A DNA stretch of 64,000 nucleotides, from positions 59,862-123,861 of the forward strand of contig NZ_JHBW01000089.1 of the NCBI RefSeq assembly GCF_001273845.1, in the 5' to 3' direction. The notes beneath the pieces are model-generated. The model was given only the letters and a program-made list of their open reading frames with translations. It made no database searches and was not told the origin of the DNA. Position 1 is the stretch's first letter; the number at the start of each line of letters is the position of its first letter. The DNA is from Leucobacter musarum subsp. musarum (GTDB lineage Bacteria; Actinomycetota; Actinomycetes; Actinomycetales; Microbacteriaceae). Below, piece after piece: positions 45,117 to 52,924 of this stretch. Position numbers and translations under genes: made by a program.

Positions 45117-45539
45117 TCATGGACTCGGAGTGACCGTGACATCGATCACGGCCGTGCGCTGCTCCTGCGGATCCTCGGGCACGGCGCCTCGGAACTGATA
45201 CTCGAACTGCACGCGAGTGGTGCCTGATCCGACCGCAGTCAGCGAATACGTCAGGTGATTTGGTGCACCGACGCTGCCGTTTTCGCCGAGATACTCGGTG
45301 TGCTGCTCGGGCACCGTCAGCACCGACGGATCGGGATCGGCAATCACGACCCACGCCGACCCCACTGAGGCGTTCACCTCTCCGAAGTCGACGACGAGCT
45401 CATCGCCCTCTGCGAGCTGCGCGGCGTGATCGGTGTAGTCGACCGTCACCGTTGTTGGTGCGGCCGCGCACGAGGTGAGCGAGAGGCAGAGGAGTGCGGC
45501 AGCAGCTGTCGCCAGCGCGCTCACCGTTCGGATCGTCAT
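45117..45539 (-). CDS. Putative lipoprotein
   Basis: 140 residues. Lipobox LSLTSCAAA (Cys near 24) after a short signal peptide. The mature part is beta-rich (VTVDYTDHAAQL; VLTVPEQHTEYLGE; TRVQFEYQFRG), resembling small protease-inhibitor-like or Ig-like lipoproteins, possibly chagasin-type. The fold guess is weak. Confidence 0.65.
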   Translation of the reverse strand: MTIRTVSALATAAAALLCLSLTSCAAAPTTVTVDYTDHAAQLAEGDELVVDFGEVNASVGSAWVVIADPDPSVLTVPEQHTEYLGENGSVGAPNHLTYSLTAVGSGTTRVQFEYQFRGAVPEDPQEQRTAVIDVTVTPSP

Positions 45540-45543
45540 GTGC

Positions 45544-45840
45544 TCACGATAGCGGTGGTGCGGTTTCAGTTGGGGCGCTGGTTGACGTCGCCTGGCTCTG
45601 ACTCTGGCGCGACGCTCGCTCGGCTCGTTTTGCAGCTCGGTACCGAGCGAACGCATCGATGAAGCTCTCCGATCGAGTTTCGGGGCGCTCCCAGACGACG
45701 ATGAGCGCCGTTGCAATCGGGCCAAGAATGAGGCTCAGCAGAAACCAATTCCACCGACTTCGGTTCTTCTGCTCGGCGAGGCCCGCGTTGACCAGGGCGA
45801 GTGAGAACCAGAACGTGCTGACCGGTACGTACGTATCCAT
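45544..45840 (-). CDS. Small two-helix membrane protein
   Basis: 98 residues from ATG 45840. Two hydrophobic segments (about 8-22 and 33-51) with an NRSRWNWFLLSLILGPIA turn, then a charged Ala/Ser/Gln-rich cytoplasmic tail. Resembles small actinobacterial membrane proteins of unknown role. It ends four bases before the lipoprotein start, so the two may form an operon. Confidence 0.6.
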   Translation of the reverse strand: MDTYVPVSTFWFSLALVNAGLAEQKNRSRWNWFLLSLILGPIATALIVVWERPETRSESFIDAFARYRAAKRAERASRQSQSQATSTSAPTETAPPLS

Positions 45841-45894
45841 CCGGCCACTGTATCTGGCGTAGCGGCGGGCGACGCCTGGCGCCCGGAAACAGGA

Positions 45895-45928
45895 GAACGG
45901 GCCTAATCGTGGAGGAAAAGGCCCGTTC
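45895..45928 (-). terminator. Terminator of the tRNA-Gly gene
   Basis: Perfect 9-base arms GAACGGGCC / GGCCCGTTC three bases downstream of the tRNA 3' end on the minus strand, followed by a short pyrimidine-rich stretch. Confidence 0.7.
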
Positions 45929-45930
45929 AG

Positions 45931-46001
45931 AGGGGATGACGGGAATCGAACCCGCGCTATCAGCTTGGGAAGCTGAAGTTCTGCCATTGAACTACATCCC
46001 C
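45931..46001 (-). tRNA. tRNA-Gly (anticodon CCC)
   Basis: 71 nt, CCA not encoded. The acceptor stem GGGGATG pairs with CATCCCC. The anticodon arm TCAGC-TTCCCAA-GCTGA gives anticodon CCC, and the T-arm is CGGGTTCGATTCCCG. The 5' end is only nine bases from the integrase stop codon; the 3' side leads to host genes. Confidence 0.95.
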
Positions 46002-46010
46002 ATGTTGGAA

Positions 46011-47222
46011 TCACTGGGATCCCGACCCATCTACCGTAGCAGATGTGGCCCGTGAATCCATTTTGACTCCACTTTGGATCACCCGTTCGAATGTTGCCGT
46101 TAGGTCCTTCGCGGTGTCGACCTTCGCGATGTAGTGATTCTCCGTGGTCGTCACGGTCGAGTGCCCGAGTTGGCCGCGGGCGGCATCGGCGCCATGTTCG
46201 AGCGCGATGAACGAACCCACTGATGATCGGAACATCTTCGGAAGCTCGTTGAACGTTTCGAGCCCTTCGCCCAGGGCCTCTTTCCACTGAAGGCGGAAGT
46301 TGTCGGGGTTGCGTACCGTCTCCGTTGAAGACGGAAACACCACCTCTGTGGTCGACTCCATGCGTCGATTCAACAACATCGCGACGACGAAGGGCGGCAG
46401 CGCCAGGATACGAACGCGGTTTGTCTTCGTGTGCTCCTGGATGACCGTTTTGAACAGCTCATCCTTCACGACGGTGGCGTGGATGCGAACCGTCGCGGGC
46501 GATGTTTCGAAGTTGATGTCATCCCATCTCACTGCGAAAGTTTCGCCTGGCCGGCAGCCCGTTCCAAGCATGAAGTCGGATGGCTCGGCGAGGTCCGACA
46601 CTCGGGCCATTCCGCGTCGATCGACACCGGCATCCCACTGGCGAAGCTTCGTGCGCATGTCAGAAATCTCTTCGATCGTCCACGCGCGCGGCTGCGCGAC
46701 CTCAGATTTGATCGGTGCGCAGCCATCAACGGGGTTCACTGAGATGGCGCCCATTCGGATCGCGTAGTTGAAGACGTTCTGAAGTATGGCCTTCGCGATG
46801 CTTCCTGTAGCAGCGGAGGTCTCTTTCACCAGCGATCTCAGAAAAGCATTCACTCGTGGAGTCTTGGCTTCGCGGACGGTAAAACCGCCGAGCTTCTTCA
46901 AGATGTGATTGTCGATGACGCCGCGGTAACGTCGCTTCGTGCCTGTGGATGGCTTGCCAGTTTCGACGTACTCCGTCCACCACTCCTCAACCATCGCCGG
47001 AAGCTTCTGATCAGCAAGCCCAGTGTCCTCCGAACGCAATACCTCAGCGAGATAGGCCTTCAGGTTCAGAGTCGCCGCGTTCTTTGTGCGCCCAGTGCGG
47101 GAAGCCTTGCGTACGATGCCATCGTTGCCTCGAAAGCGGGTGATGGCGATCGTCGTGCCGGCAGAGTTCTTCGAGATGCGAATGGCGCCGTAGGTGCCGA
47201 TCGGCAGATTTTGCCTGGCCAT
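46011..47222 (-). CDS. Tyrosine-type site-specific integrase
   Basis: 403 residues. N-terminal arm-binding domain rich in basic residues, SAM-like core-binding region (about 65-165), and catalytic domain with the Arg in MLGTGCRPGETFAVRWDD, a HTKTNR strand, Arg in MFRSSVGSF, the LGHSTVTTTENHYI box and nucleophile Tyr364. The first catalytic-domain His/Arg box (usually HxLR) is written MFRSS. ATG 47222 overlaps the ImmA stop (TAATG), so it is the last gene of a repressor-ImmA-integrase unit. Confidence 0.92.
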   Translation of the reverse strand: MARQNLPIGTYGAIRISKNSAGTTIAITRFRGNDGIVRKASRTGRTKNAATLNLKAYLAEVLRSEDTGLADQKLPAMVEEWWTEYVETGKPSTGTKRRYRGVIDNHILKKLGGFTVREAKTPRVNAFLRSLVKETSAATGSIAKAILQNVFNYAIRMGAISVNPVDGCAPIKSEVAQPRAWTIEEISDMRTKLRQWDAGVDRRGMARVSDLAEPSDFMLGTGCRPGETFAVRWDDINFETSPATVRIHATVVKDELFKTVIQEHTKTNRVRILALPPFVVAMLLNRRMESTTEVVFPSSTETVRNPDNFRLQWKEALGEGLETFNELPKMFRSSVGSFIALEHGADAARGQLGHSTVTTTENHYIAKVDTAKDLTATFERVIQSGVKMDSRATSATVDGSGSQ

Positions 47223-47680
47223 TATGCGACCACCTCGATCCGCTCCGTCCAGATGCCTGCACCCATCCGGGGCTGCACGTAGACGGTATCCCCGATGCGG
47301 CTAAGCATGCTGATGTAGACCTCCAGGGCTTCGTCGACGACGCCAAGCTGAAAGGCCATAGTCGGTATGTGGCCGATGCACTCACGCTCGACCTCTGAAT
47401 ACCTCATCGGATCGATAAGCTGCATCGCCGCCCACTCATCCGCACGACGCTCCATCTTTTCGTCGAACTGCGGGAACATCGAGGGTTCATCGCCATTGAT
47501 GGCGTGCCAAGTCTCGTGGCCTAGAACGAATGGGTGTTCGCGGGGGCCCAGGTCGTGATGAAGCCGGACGAGCTTTCGACGATGGATGTATTCGCCGAGG
47601 CGCGCGCGCCCGCTGAGGTCTGCGTACTCGACGCGCACCCCTAGGTCGTCGAGCATGTCGAAAAACATGCGGTCAATCAT
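47222..47680 (-). CDS. ImmA/IrrE family metallo-endopeptidase
   Basis: 152 residues. Zinc motif HETWH at 55-59 with a downstream Glu region (ERRADEWAAMQLI) as third ligand, the usual layout of ImmA proteases. In related mobile elements ImmA cleaves the partner repressor to trigger excision. It overlaps the repressor gene by four bases, which supports that pairing. Confidence 0.88.
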   Translation of the reverse strand: MIDRMFFDMLDDLGVRVEYADLSGRARLGEYIHRRKLVRLHHDLGPREHPFVLGHETWHAINGDEPSMFPQFDEKMERRADEWAAMQLIDPMRYSEVERECIGHIPTMAFQLGVVDEALEVYISMLSRIGDTVYVQPRMGAGIWTERIEVVA

Positions 47681-48039
47681 TCAAAGAACTCCGAGTCGTC
47701 TCGACGGCGCTTGACCGTCTTGCTATCTTTCGCAGCTGCCCGCTCTTCTTCGACGGGGTGCTCAGTCTGCCGTAGGGGTGTGACATTCGCGAGAGTCGGC
47801 GCGTCTCGCTCGGCGCGCTCGAGGATCGTCTCAGCGTGCTCGATGATCTCGTGGGGATAGAGGCGAAGCGCCTCCGCGATCTGGGCAACCTGATTCACCT
47901 TGATCTCTCGCTCCGACTGGAGGATGCGCATCAGCGATCGTTCCGGGATGCCAGCAGCATCGGAAAGTGCCCGAACTGTCATGCCCGAGATGTTTCGTTC
48001 CGCGCCGATGGCCTTAGCCACAGCCTCATTCATGTCCAT
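47677..48039 (-). CDS. Phage immunity repressor (XRE-type HTH)
   Basis: 120 residues from ATG 48039. HTH domain near 18-58 (GMTVRALSDAAGIPERSLMR), then a charged C-terminal tail (KTVKRRRDDSEFFE at the end) that could be the ImmA cleavage region. Divergent from the Cro-like gene, with palindromic operators in the gap. First gene of the lysogeny operon. Confidence 0.82.
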   Translation of the reverse strand: MDMNEAVAKAIGAERNISGMTVRALSDAAGIPERSLMRILQSEREIKVNQVAQIAEALRLYPHEIIEHAETILERAERDAPTLANVTPLRQTEHPVEEERAAAKDSKTVKRRRDDSEFFE

Positions 48040-48040
48040 A

Positions 48041-48060
48041 TGGGCAGCGTAATGTACCCA
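48041..48060. promoter_or_regulatory. Putative repressor operator next to the repressor gene
   Basis: TGGGCAGCGTAATGTACCCA: imperfect inverted repeat TGGGYA/TRCCCA immediately upstream of the repressor start. It shares the TGGGCA half-site with the operator at 48109. Confidence 0.5.
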
Positions 48061-48108
48061 ATCTGGCAGTGTCAATGCCGAAACTGGCGAACTACAAGAG
48101 TTGCATGC

Positions 48109-48122
48109 TGCCCAAATGGGCA
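48109..48122. promoter_or_regulatory. Putative repressor/Cro operator next to the cro gene
   Basis: TGCCCAAATGGGCA is a perfect palindrome (6+2+6) 14 bp before the Cro-like start. It fits the switch region of a temperate phage. Confidence 0.6.
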
Positions 48123-48136
48123 TTAACGTGGTCCGC

Positions 48137-48388
48137 ATGGACAGCACAGAGTATGCGGCGGAAGTCGCGACAAAGGCACTGAAGGCCCTCGAAGGGGCGG
48201 GCGAGACAGTCAATTCCGCCTCCAGGAAGTCGGGAATCTCTCGCACCACTCTCGATCGCAAGCTCAAGACTTTGAAGGGGGTCAGCTCACTCACCGTTCG
48301 AGAACTTTTCGACATCGCAAAGCTCGCCAAAGTCGCGCCTCACACCCTCACCGAGGTGTATGCCGTGGAAGAGCGGCTCGCATCATGA
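48137..48388 (+). CDS. Cro-like helix-turn-helix protein
   Basis: 83 residues from ATG 48137. A two-helix start is followed by an HTH SASRKSGISRTTLDRKLKTL near 29-48. Size, divergent orientation and operators around it suggest the Cro counterpart of the repressor. No good ribosome site, so possibly leaderless. Overlaps the next gene by ATGA. Confidence 0.7.
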   Translation: MDSTEYAAEVATKALKALEGAGETVNSASRKSGISRTTLDRKLKTLKGVSSLTVRELFDIAKLAKVAPHTLTEVYAVEERLAS

Positions 48389-48603
48389 GCTCGGCATCGC
48401 CGTTCATGACAGAGCGAGAAACGGCTGAGTTCTTGAGTGTCGCGCCGAGCACGCTTCGGAGCTGGAGGTCGCGGGATCCCGAGAGGCTTCCATTCCGGAA
48501 GACCGGCCGGATCATCCGTTACTCGCGCACCGTAGTCGAGAACTTCTTCTCAGACACGGAAAAGCCCGGTGCTGGAACACCGGGCAGCGACATCAAAGCC
48601 TAG
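48385..48603 (+). CDS. Excisionase/AlpA-like DNA-binding protein
   Basis: 72 residues with a MerR-type winged helix: MTERETAEFLSVAPSTLRSWRSR, here read in pieces, then PFRKTGRIIRYSRTVVENFF. This is the helix-turn-helix-17 form found in excisionases and AlpA activators. Position after cro suggests a recombination-directionality factor or an activator. Confidence 0.75.
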   Translation: MSSASPFMTERETAEFLSVAPSTLRSWRSRDPERLPFRKTGRIIRYSRTVVENFFSDTEKPGAGTPGSDIKA

Positions 48604-48614
48604 GAGGGCAACCA

Positions 48615-49382
48615 ATGTCTGAAGTTCAGGCTATCAACATCGTCGAAGACATCGAAGGCGAACTCAGGGTCTCATCGATTACCGTCGCCGAGCGGACCGA
48701 CGTTCAGCACAAGAACGTGCTCGGGCTTGTACGGAGGAACCTGTCGCAGCTGTCGGCATTCGGAGGGGTCGCGTTTCAAACGCGGACCTTTATGACCGCA
48801 GGCGGACCTCAGATGCAGGAATTCGCTTTGCTGAACGAGCCACAGTCCACTCTGCTGATGACGTTCATGCGTAACAGCCCGATTGTGATCGACTTCAAAG
48901 TCGAGCTCGTGAAGCAGTTCTATGCGATGCGTCAGGCGTTCCAGGCACCGCCGGCGGCCGAAATCGATCGTCGTGGTCTCGCGCTCATGGTGCTCGCCGC
49001 AGAGGACGCCCGCGAGGCTGCCGAGCAAAAGGTCGCGGAACTAGAGCCGCGTGCTGGTGCGTGGGATGACCTCGCGTCGGGTGACGGTGACTACTCGGTC
49101 GGTGATGCGGCGAAGATGCTGCAGCGTGCAGGCATCGTGACCGGGCGCGATCGTCTGTTCGAGTTCATGAAGTCGATCGGTTGGGTGTTCCGGCAGTCGG
49201 GCCGATGGCAGGCGCTGCAGTCCGCGGTCGACACTGGCCGGCTGCGTCACAAGCCGCAGTCGCACCGTCACCCGGAGACAGGTGAGACCGTGCTGGATTC
49301 CCCACAGGTGCGCATCACGATGAAGGGCATCGAGCAGCTCCGAATCCGGATGCTCGCACCCATTCCCGAGCTCGCCGGCTAA
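48615..49382 (+). CDS. Phage antirepressor (Rha N-terminal plus KilAC domain)
   Basis: 255 residues. The N-terminal Rha-type region (TVAERTDVQHKNVLGLVRRN; FKVELVKQFYAMRQAF) is followed by a KilAC DNA-binding domain (about 155-250, YSVGDAAKMLQRAGIVTGRDRLFEFM in pieces; RITMKGIEQLRIRM). The combination is typical of phage antirepressors that interfere with lysogeny control. GGAGGG lies upstream of ATG 48615. Confidence 0.88.
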   Translation: MSEVQAINIVEDIEGELRVSSITVAERTDVQHKNVLGLVRRNLSQLSAFGGVAFQTRTFMTAGGPQMQEFALLNEPQSTLLMTFMRNSPIVIDFKVELVKQFYAMRQAFQAPPAAEIDRRGLALMVLAAEDAREAAEQKVAELEPRAGAWDDLASGDGDYSVGDAAKMLQRAGIVTGRDRLFEFMKSIGWVFRQSGRWQALQSAVDTGRLRHKPQSHRHPETGETVLDSPQVRITMKGIEQLRIRMLAPIPELAG

Positions 49383-49895
49383 GCCACCGGCGCAGTTTCT
49401 CGCCAGCGTTTCGACCCTGGCCTGGCTACTGCATACCCAATTTCGGCCCGAGATGCGCTCGCAGATCGGTTTCGGGCCACGGCCGCACGGCGGCTCACAA
49501 CTACATAGCTGCAGCTGAAACGCCCCTGATTGGTGGGGCGGCACACCACCCCTGAGGTGGGTGACACCGACGGTCCACGCATGACTCCCGGTCCCAAAGG
49601 CTGCAGCGCTGAACAGAGAACTTAGATCAGGATCCTGCCCGAGCAAGCAGTTGCGCGCTTCGCTCCCGGTGACCGCTGGAAGGCGGCCAAGGATCCCGAC
49701 CGGCCACGGCGGCACACTTCCTCATCGGCGTTCGCGCTGGGTGGAGCCGCTACACGCACGTTGCTGAACCCGTAGAGGCGGGGAGCACGGCAGGAAGCAC
49801 GGTCACAGAGGTGGAGCGCCGGACTTGACGGCCCACCGCGGAGTTTGAGCGACCGCGGCCACCACGGGGAAGATCTGTCTCAGCTACAACGCTAC
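49383..49895. other. Long non-coding stretch with tandem hairpins in the phage element
   Basis: 513 bp without a credible gene. It starts with two adjacent hairpins at 49521-49540 (CGCCCC/GGGGCG) and 49543-49563 (CACC-type stem). The remainder shows no clear coding pattern in six frames. It could hold a small RNA or a decayed gene. Confidence 0.5.
49521..49563 (+). terminator. Tandem stem-loops downstream of the antirepressor gene
   Basis: CGCCCC-8-GGGGCG followed at once by ACACCACC-5-GGTGGGTG. No U-run; termination is inferred from position 140 bp after the stop codon. Confidence 0.35.
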
Positions 49896-50477
49896 CTAGG
49901 GGGCCGTGTTATTACTCGCATCGGAACCTCGAATGGTCGCTTCAAACCCTTCAGAAACGCCAGGGACGACTTTCGGGAGTGCGACTCTCTGCGAGAGGCG
50001 CACATAGGGAAGAACCTGCCGACGGAACGAAGCCCGCCCGGTGCGACGTTTGGTGTCGGAGCTTGGAAGAAGATGCTCTTCATAAAAACTCAGCGCGCTG
50101 CCCAACGAAGTATCTGGGTCGGGGTCCCCCTGGGCTCCGAAATGATGCAACTTAGCGCTGAAGCTCTCTCCTGGCATAAGCAGTTCGTTCGACCACTCAT
50201 CTTTAGGGGCATGAAATCCTGTTGGGTCAAATGCCCAGCTGATCCGGATATTCGATATCCAATGGTCGCCATTATTTGTGATCTTGAAAGGGTAGCTGCC
50301 ACCCGTGGGGGTTTCAGATGTATCGAAACTCACTATGAGCTTCGGTGCTGAACTTCGCCAACCAACGTAAAACGCAGCGGTCGATACCAGCAGCGCCAGT
50401 ACTGAAACGAGTAGTACAGGCCAGTTATCGCTGGCGTACTCGATAAAAACCAGAACTGGTTTGCTCTCGTCATTCAC
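49896..50477 (-). CDS. Single-pass membrane protein of unknown function
   Basis: 193 residues from GTG 50477 (TTG 50519 is the longer option). One hydrophobic helix near 19-40 (PVLLVSVLALLVSTAAFYVGW), then a beta-rich domain (PKLIVSFDTSE; YPFKITNNGDHWISNIRISW). It is on the opposite strand to the phage genes and less GC-rich, which suggests a lysogenic-conversion cargo gene. No family recognised. Confidence 0.55.
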   Translation of the reverse strand: MNDESKPVLVFIEYASDNWPVLLVSVLALLVSTAAFYVGWRSSAPKLIVSFDTSETPTGGSYPFKITNNGDHWISNIRISWAFDPTGFHAPKDEWSNELLMPGESFSAKLHHFGAQGDPDPDTSLGSALSFYEEHLLPSSDTKRRTGRASFRRQVLPYVRLSQRVALPKVVPGVSEGFEATIRGSDASNNTAP

Positions 50478-50596
50478 AGCCAGAGCATATCGGGTGCATT
50501 CCCAAGTAGCCGTGTGCAATGAAATCTGTCTGCGTCAGTTACAAGCAGGGCTGTCCATCTTGGGCAGCACAATTTCCTGCCCTAATTACACCTCTC

Positions 50597-50630
50597 AAAC
50601 CCGCCCCGCAGCGCATGTGGGCGGGTTTTT
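50597..50630 (+). terminator. Rho-independent terminator before the ATPase gene
   Basis: Perfect 10-base arms AAACCCGCCC / GGGCGGGTTT with a 12-base loop and a T-run (TTTTT) at the end. It ends only 23 bp before the GTG of the next rightward gene. Confidence 0.85.
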
Positions 50631-50652
50631 CGCATCCATCGAAGGGAACACC

Positions 50653-51861
50653 GTGCACATCGTTCAACTCCAGGTCGAGAACTTCAAGCGTATTCGCGCA
50701 GTCAGTATCGAACCCGACGACAGCGGGGCCGTTGTCATCTCTGGCCGCAACGCGCAAGGCAAGAGCTCGGTACTCGATGCCATCTGGGCGGCGCTCGGCG
50801 GCCGCGACGGCAACAAGAGCGTGAAGCCGATCCGTGACGGCGCCGACCAGGCGCGCGTGACGCTGAACCTCGGCGACATGATCGTCACCCGCATTTGGCG
50901 AAATGGAACGACGTCGGTGAAGGTGCAGTCAGCGGACGGCGCGGAGTACAAGTCGCCTCAGTCGCTGCTCGACATCTTGTTCGGGCGGATGTCGTTCGAC
51001 CCGCTCGCGTTTACCCGGCTGAGTGCGCGCGATCAGAAAGAGATGCTGCTGAAGCAGGTCACCCTGGACGTGGATATCGATGAGCTCGACAGAGAGCGAG
51101 TGGCGAAGTTCGATGAGCGAACTGAAGTCGGCCGCCGCAAGAAGTCTCTCGGGGAACCCCCGGCATTCGACATCGCGATGGACATCGAGGAGACGAGTGC
51201 ACGAGACGTTCTGTCCGAACTCGAAAACGCGATCGAGCACAACCAAGAGATCAGAAACGCCGGCGAGCGCACGGCTCGGCTCGAACGTCGAGTGCGCGAG
51301 CTGACTGAGGAACTCAACGCCGCGAAGGACCAGCTCGGCGATGTCGAAAAGCTGGCGGCGCGCCCCACGATCGACGAAACGGAGCTGAGGGCGAAGCTTC
51401 GCACCCTCGAAGATTCCAACGCAAAGATTCGCGACAACAACGCCGCACGCGAGCTGAACTCAGCACATGCGATTCTCGCGAACGAGTACGCCCACCTCTC
51501 CGAAGAGATCGAGGCTATCGATGCTCAGAAGGCTGACGCACTCGCTCGAGCAGAGTTCCCGGTCGGGGGTCTCGGGTTCGATGCGGATGGAGTGACGTTC
51601 GCCGGCATCCCGTTCTCGCAGGCGTCGGCGGCAGAACAGATCCGCGTTTCGATGGCGATGGCGATGGCGTCGAACCCGAAGCTCCGCGTCATTCGGATCA
51701 TGGACGGCTCGCTGCTCGACGCCGACGGGATGCAGGTCATCACCGATGCGGCGCGCGAGCACGGATTCCAGGTGTGGATTGAGCGTGTGGGAGACGACGG
51801 CGCCGCGTTCGTAATCGAGGACGGCGCTCTGGCAGGGGAATCGGTCGATGCGGTGGCGTGA
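50653..51861 (+). CDS. RecF/SMC-like coiled-coil ATPase
   Basis: 402 residues from GTG 50653 with GAAGGGA upstream. N-terminal ATPase half: QLQVENFKRIRAVSIEP and Walker A GRNAQGKSS near 36-44. A coiled coil (about 180-310) follows, then the C-terminal half with a Walker B-like strand LRVIRIMDGSLLDADG. It looks like a small Rad50/RecF-type protein as found in phage recombination modules. Opens the recombination/replication region. Confidence 0.8.
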   Translation: MHIVQLQVENFKRIRAVSIEPDDSGAVVISGRNAQGKSSVLDAIWAALGGRDGNKSVKPIRDGADQARVTLNLGDMIVTRIWRNGTTSVKVQSADGAEYKSPQSLLDILFGRMSFDPLAFTRLSARDQKEMLLKQVTLDVDIDELDRERVAKFDERTEVGRRKKSLGEPPAFDIAMDIEETSARDVLSELENAIEHNQEIRNAGERTARLERRVRELTEELNAAKDQLGDVEKLAARPTIDETELRAKLRTLEDSNAKIRDNNAARELNSAHAILANEYAHLSEEIEAIDAQKADALARAEFPVGGLGFDADGVTFAGIPFSQASAAEQIRVSMAMAMASNPKLRVIRIMDGSLLDADGMQVITDAAREHGFQVWIERVGDDGAAFVIEDGALAGESVDAVA

Positions 51862-51943
51862 CCTCACTGCGACGCTCATCGTCGCTGTACTGCTCGTCGC
51901 ACTGCTGTGGTGGGCCCGTTCGAGCTTGGGTGCGTTCGCGTGA
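51848..51943 (+). CDS. Single-helix membrane microprotein
   Basis: 31 residues from ATG 51848: a basic start MRWRD, a hydrophobic helix TLIVAVLLVALLWWA, and a short end. It overlaps both neighbours (the ATPase end and a GTGA overlap with the next gene), the usual packing of phage small genes. Confidence 0.5.
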   Translation: MRWRDLTATLIVAVLLVALLWWARSSLGAFA

Positions 51944-52437
51944 AGCACCCGCTGAAGCTGGCACGCAAGGAGTTCCCCCGATACGGTGCGGTCCTCATCG
52001 AGGAACACCCAAGGGGCGGGCAGACCTGGCGGATGCCGTGGGGAGAGCGATGGGTCGCTCTCCCGAGCATCCGCCTGGCAACGGTTCGCGCCCGCCTCGC
52101 TGAACTGCGCGAGCGCCGCGACCCATTGCATGGCTTTGAGCCCGCGCCGGTTCCGATGGGCCTGGAGTTCGCTGGCTCCGGGCACTTCACCGACCGATTC
52201 ATGCTCATGGCTTCCCAGCACGGCGAACTTACCTATGCCGAGGTGCGCGCAGCGATGCTCGAGCCCACCGAGACCCGTGTGCATTGGGAGTCACACCGAT
52301 GCGCGTACATCCGCGATCGCGTCGCCGTGATCGCCACCCGTGACGGCGCCGGCATGCGCCTCATCACCGTCCTGTGGACGCGCCCCGACCTGTGGGCGCA
52401 GAACCCGAGAGAAGAGAAAGAGACCAACCATGTCTGA
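51940..52437 (+). CDS. Phage protein of unknown function
   Basis: 165 residues from GTG 51940 (GTGA overlap). Tryptophan- and charge-rich, no membrane or signal segment: KHPLKLARKEFPRYGAVLIE, WRMPWGERWVALPS. Position between the SMC-like ATPase and small genes suggests a role in recombination or DNA metabolism; no family recognised. Confidence 0.6.
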   Translation: MKHPLKLARKEFPRYGAVLIEEHPRGGQTWRMPWGERWVALPSIRLATVRARLAELRERRDPLHGFEPAPVPMGLEFAGSGHFTDRFMLMASQHGELTYAEVRAAMLEPTETRVHWESHRCAYIRDRVAVIATRDGAGMRLITVLWTRPDLWAQNPREEKETNHV

Positions 52438-52690
52438 GAAGAACGTCACCCGCGAGCACACCGTCGCCAATGCTCACGCCTGTAACGGTGCGGTGCATGT
52501 GGTCGTCGCCGATGCGCTCACCATCGAAGAGTCGCGAAAGCTGCGTCACGCGATAGAGGCAGCCGAGCAGAAAGCTGCCATGCAGAGCGCGGAAATCGAG
52601 AGCAACGTTCATCCCCTGTTTGTGGGACTGCGTGATCTTCTTTCCGACGCCGCGAAGAGCTTCGAGGAGGGCCCCGACGATGCCGCCTGA
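52430..52690 (+). CDS. Small phage protein, helical
   Basis: 86 residues; ATG 52430 overlaps the preceding gene by eight bases. A charged helix (IEESRKLRHAIEAAEQKAAM, near 36-55) suggests a coiled coil. Unknown function. Confidence 0.55.
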   Translation: MSEKNVTREHTVANAHACNGAVHVVVADALTIEESRKLRHAIEAAEQKAAMQSAEIESNVHPLFVGLRDLLSDAAKSFEEGPDDAA

Positions 52691-52820
52691 CCAGATCACC
52701 GGGATTGTCGCAACCTCGATCGCCCTCACCATCACCGCCGCGGTGTGTTTCTTCGCAGCATGGAAACTCGGCCACCTGAGCACCCTGCTTCAGTGGCTCG
52801 GCTTCAGGGCAGGGCATTGA
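52680..52820 (+). CDS. Small membrane protein
   Basis: 46 residues from ATG 52680 with a single hydrophobic helix (ATSIALTITAAVCFFAAWKLG). Overlaps the preceding gene by 11 bases and the next by one base. Confidence 0.5.
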   Translation: MPPDQITGIVATSIALTITAAVCFFAAWKLGHLSTLLQWLGFRAGH

Positions 52821-52924
52821 TGTGTGGGTTCTGTACTCCGGATGATCCGGAGGGGCCTGACCCCTGGGATGAAGCAGATTACCGGCGCGACCTAGACAAA
52901 GAACGGGAGATCTTCGGTGACTGA
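52820..52924 (+). CDS. Cys-motif microprotein
   Basis: 34 residues starting MCGFCTPDDPEG, then an acidic/basic helix. One-base overlap with the preceding stop (TGATG), and its end overlaps the exonuclease GTG by eight bases. CxxC with only two cysteines could bind metal or form a disulfide; function unknown. Confidence 0.45.
   Translation: MCGFCTPDDPEGPDPWDEADYRRDLDKEREIFGD

Noticed and set aside
49845..50351. A 168-codon plus-strand open frame overlapping the membrane-protein gene.
   Set aside because: Erratic composition without a hydrophobic or domain pattern; the minus-strand frame has a clear transmembrane helix and beta-rich domain.
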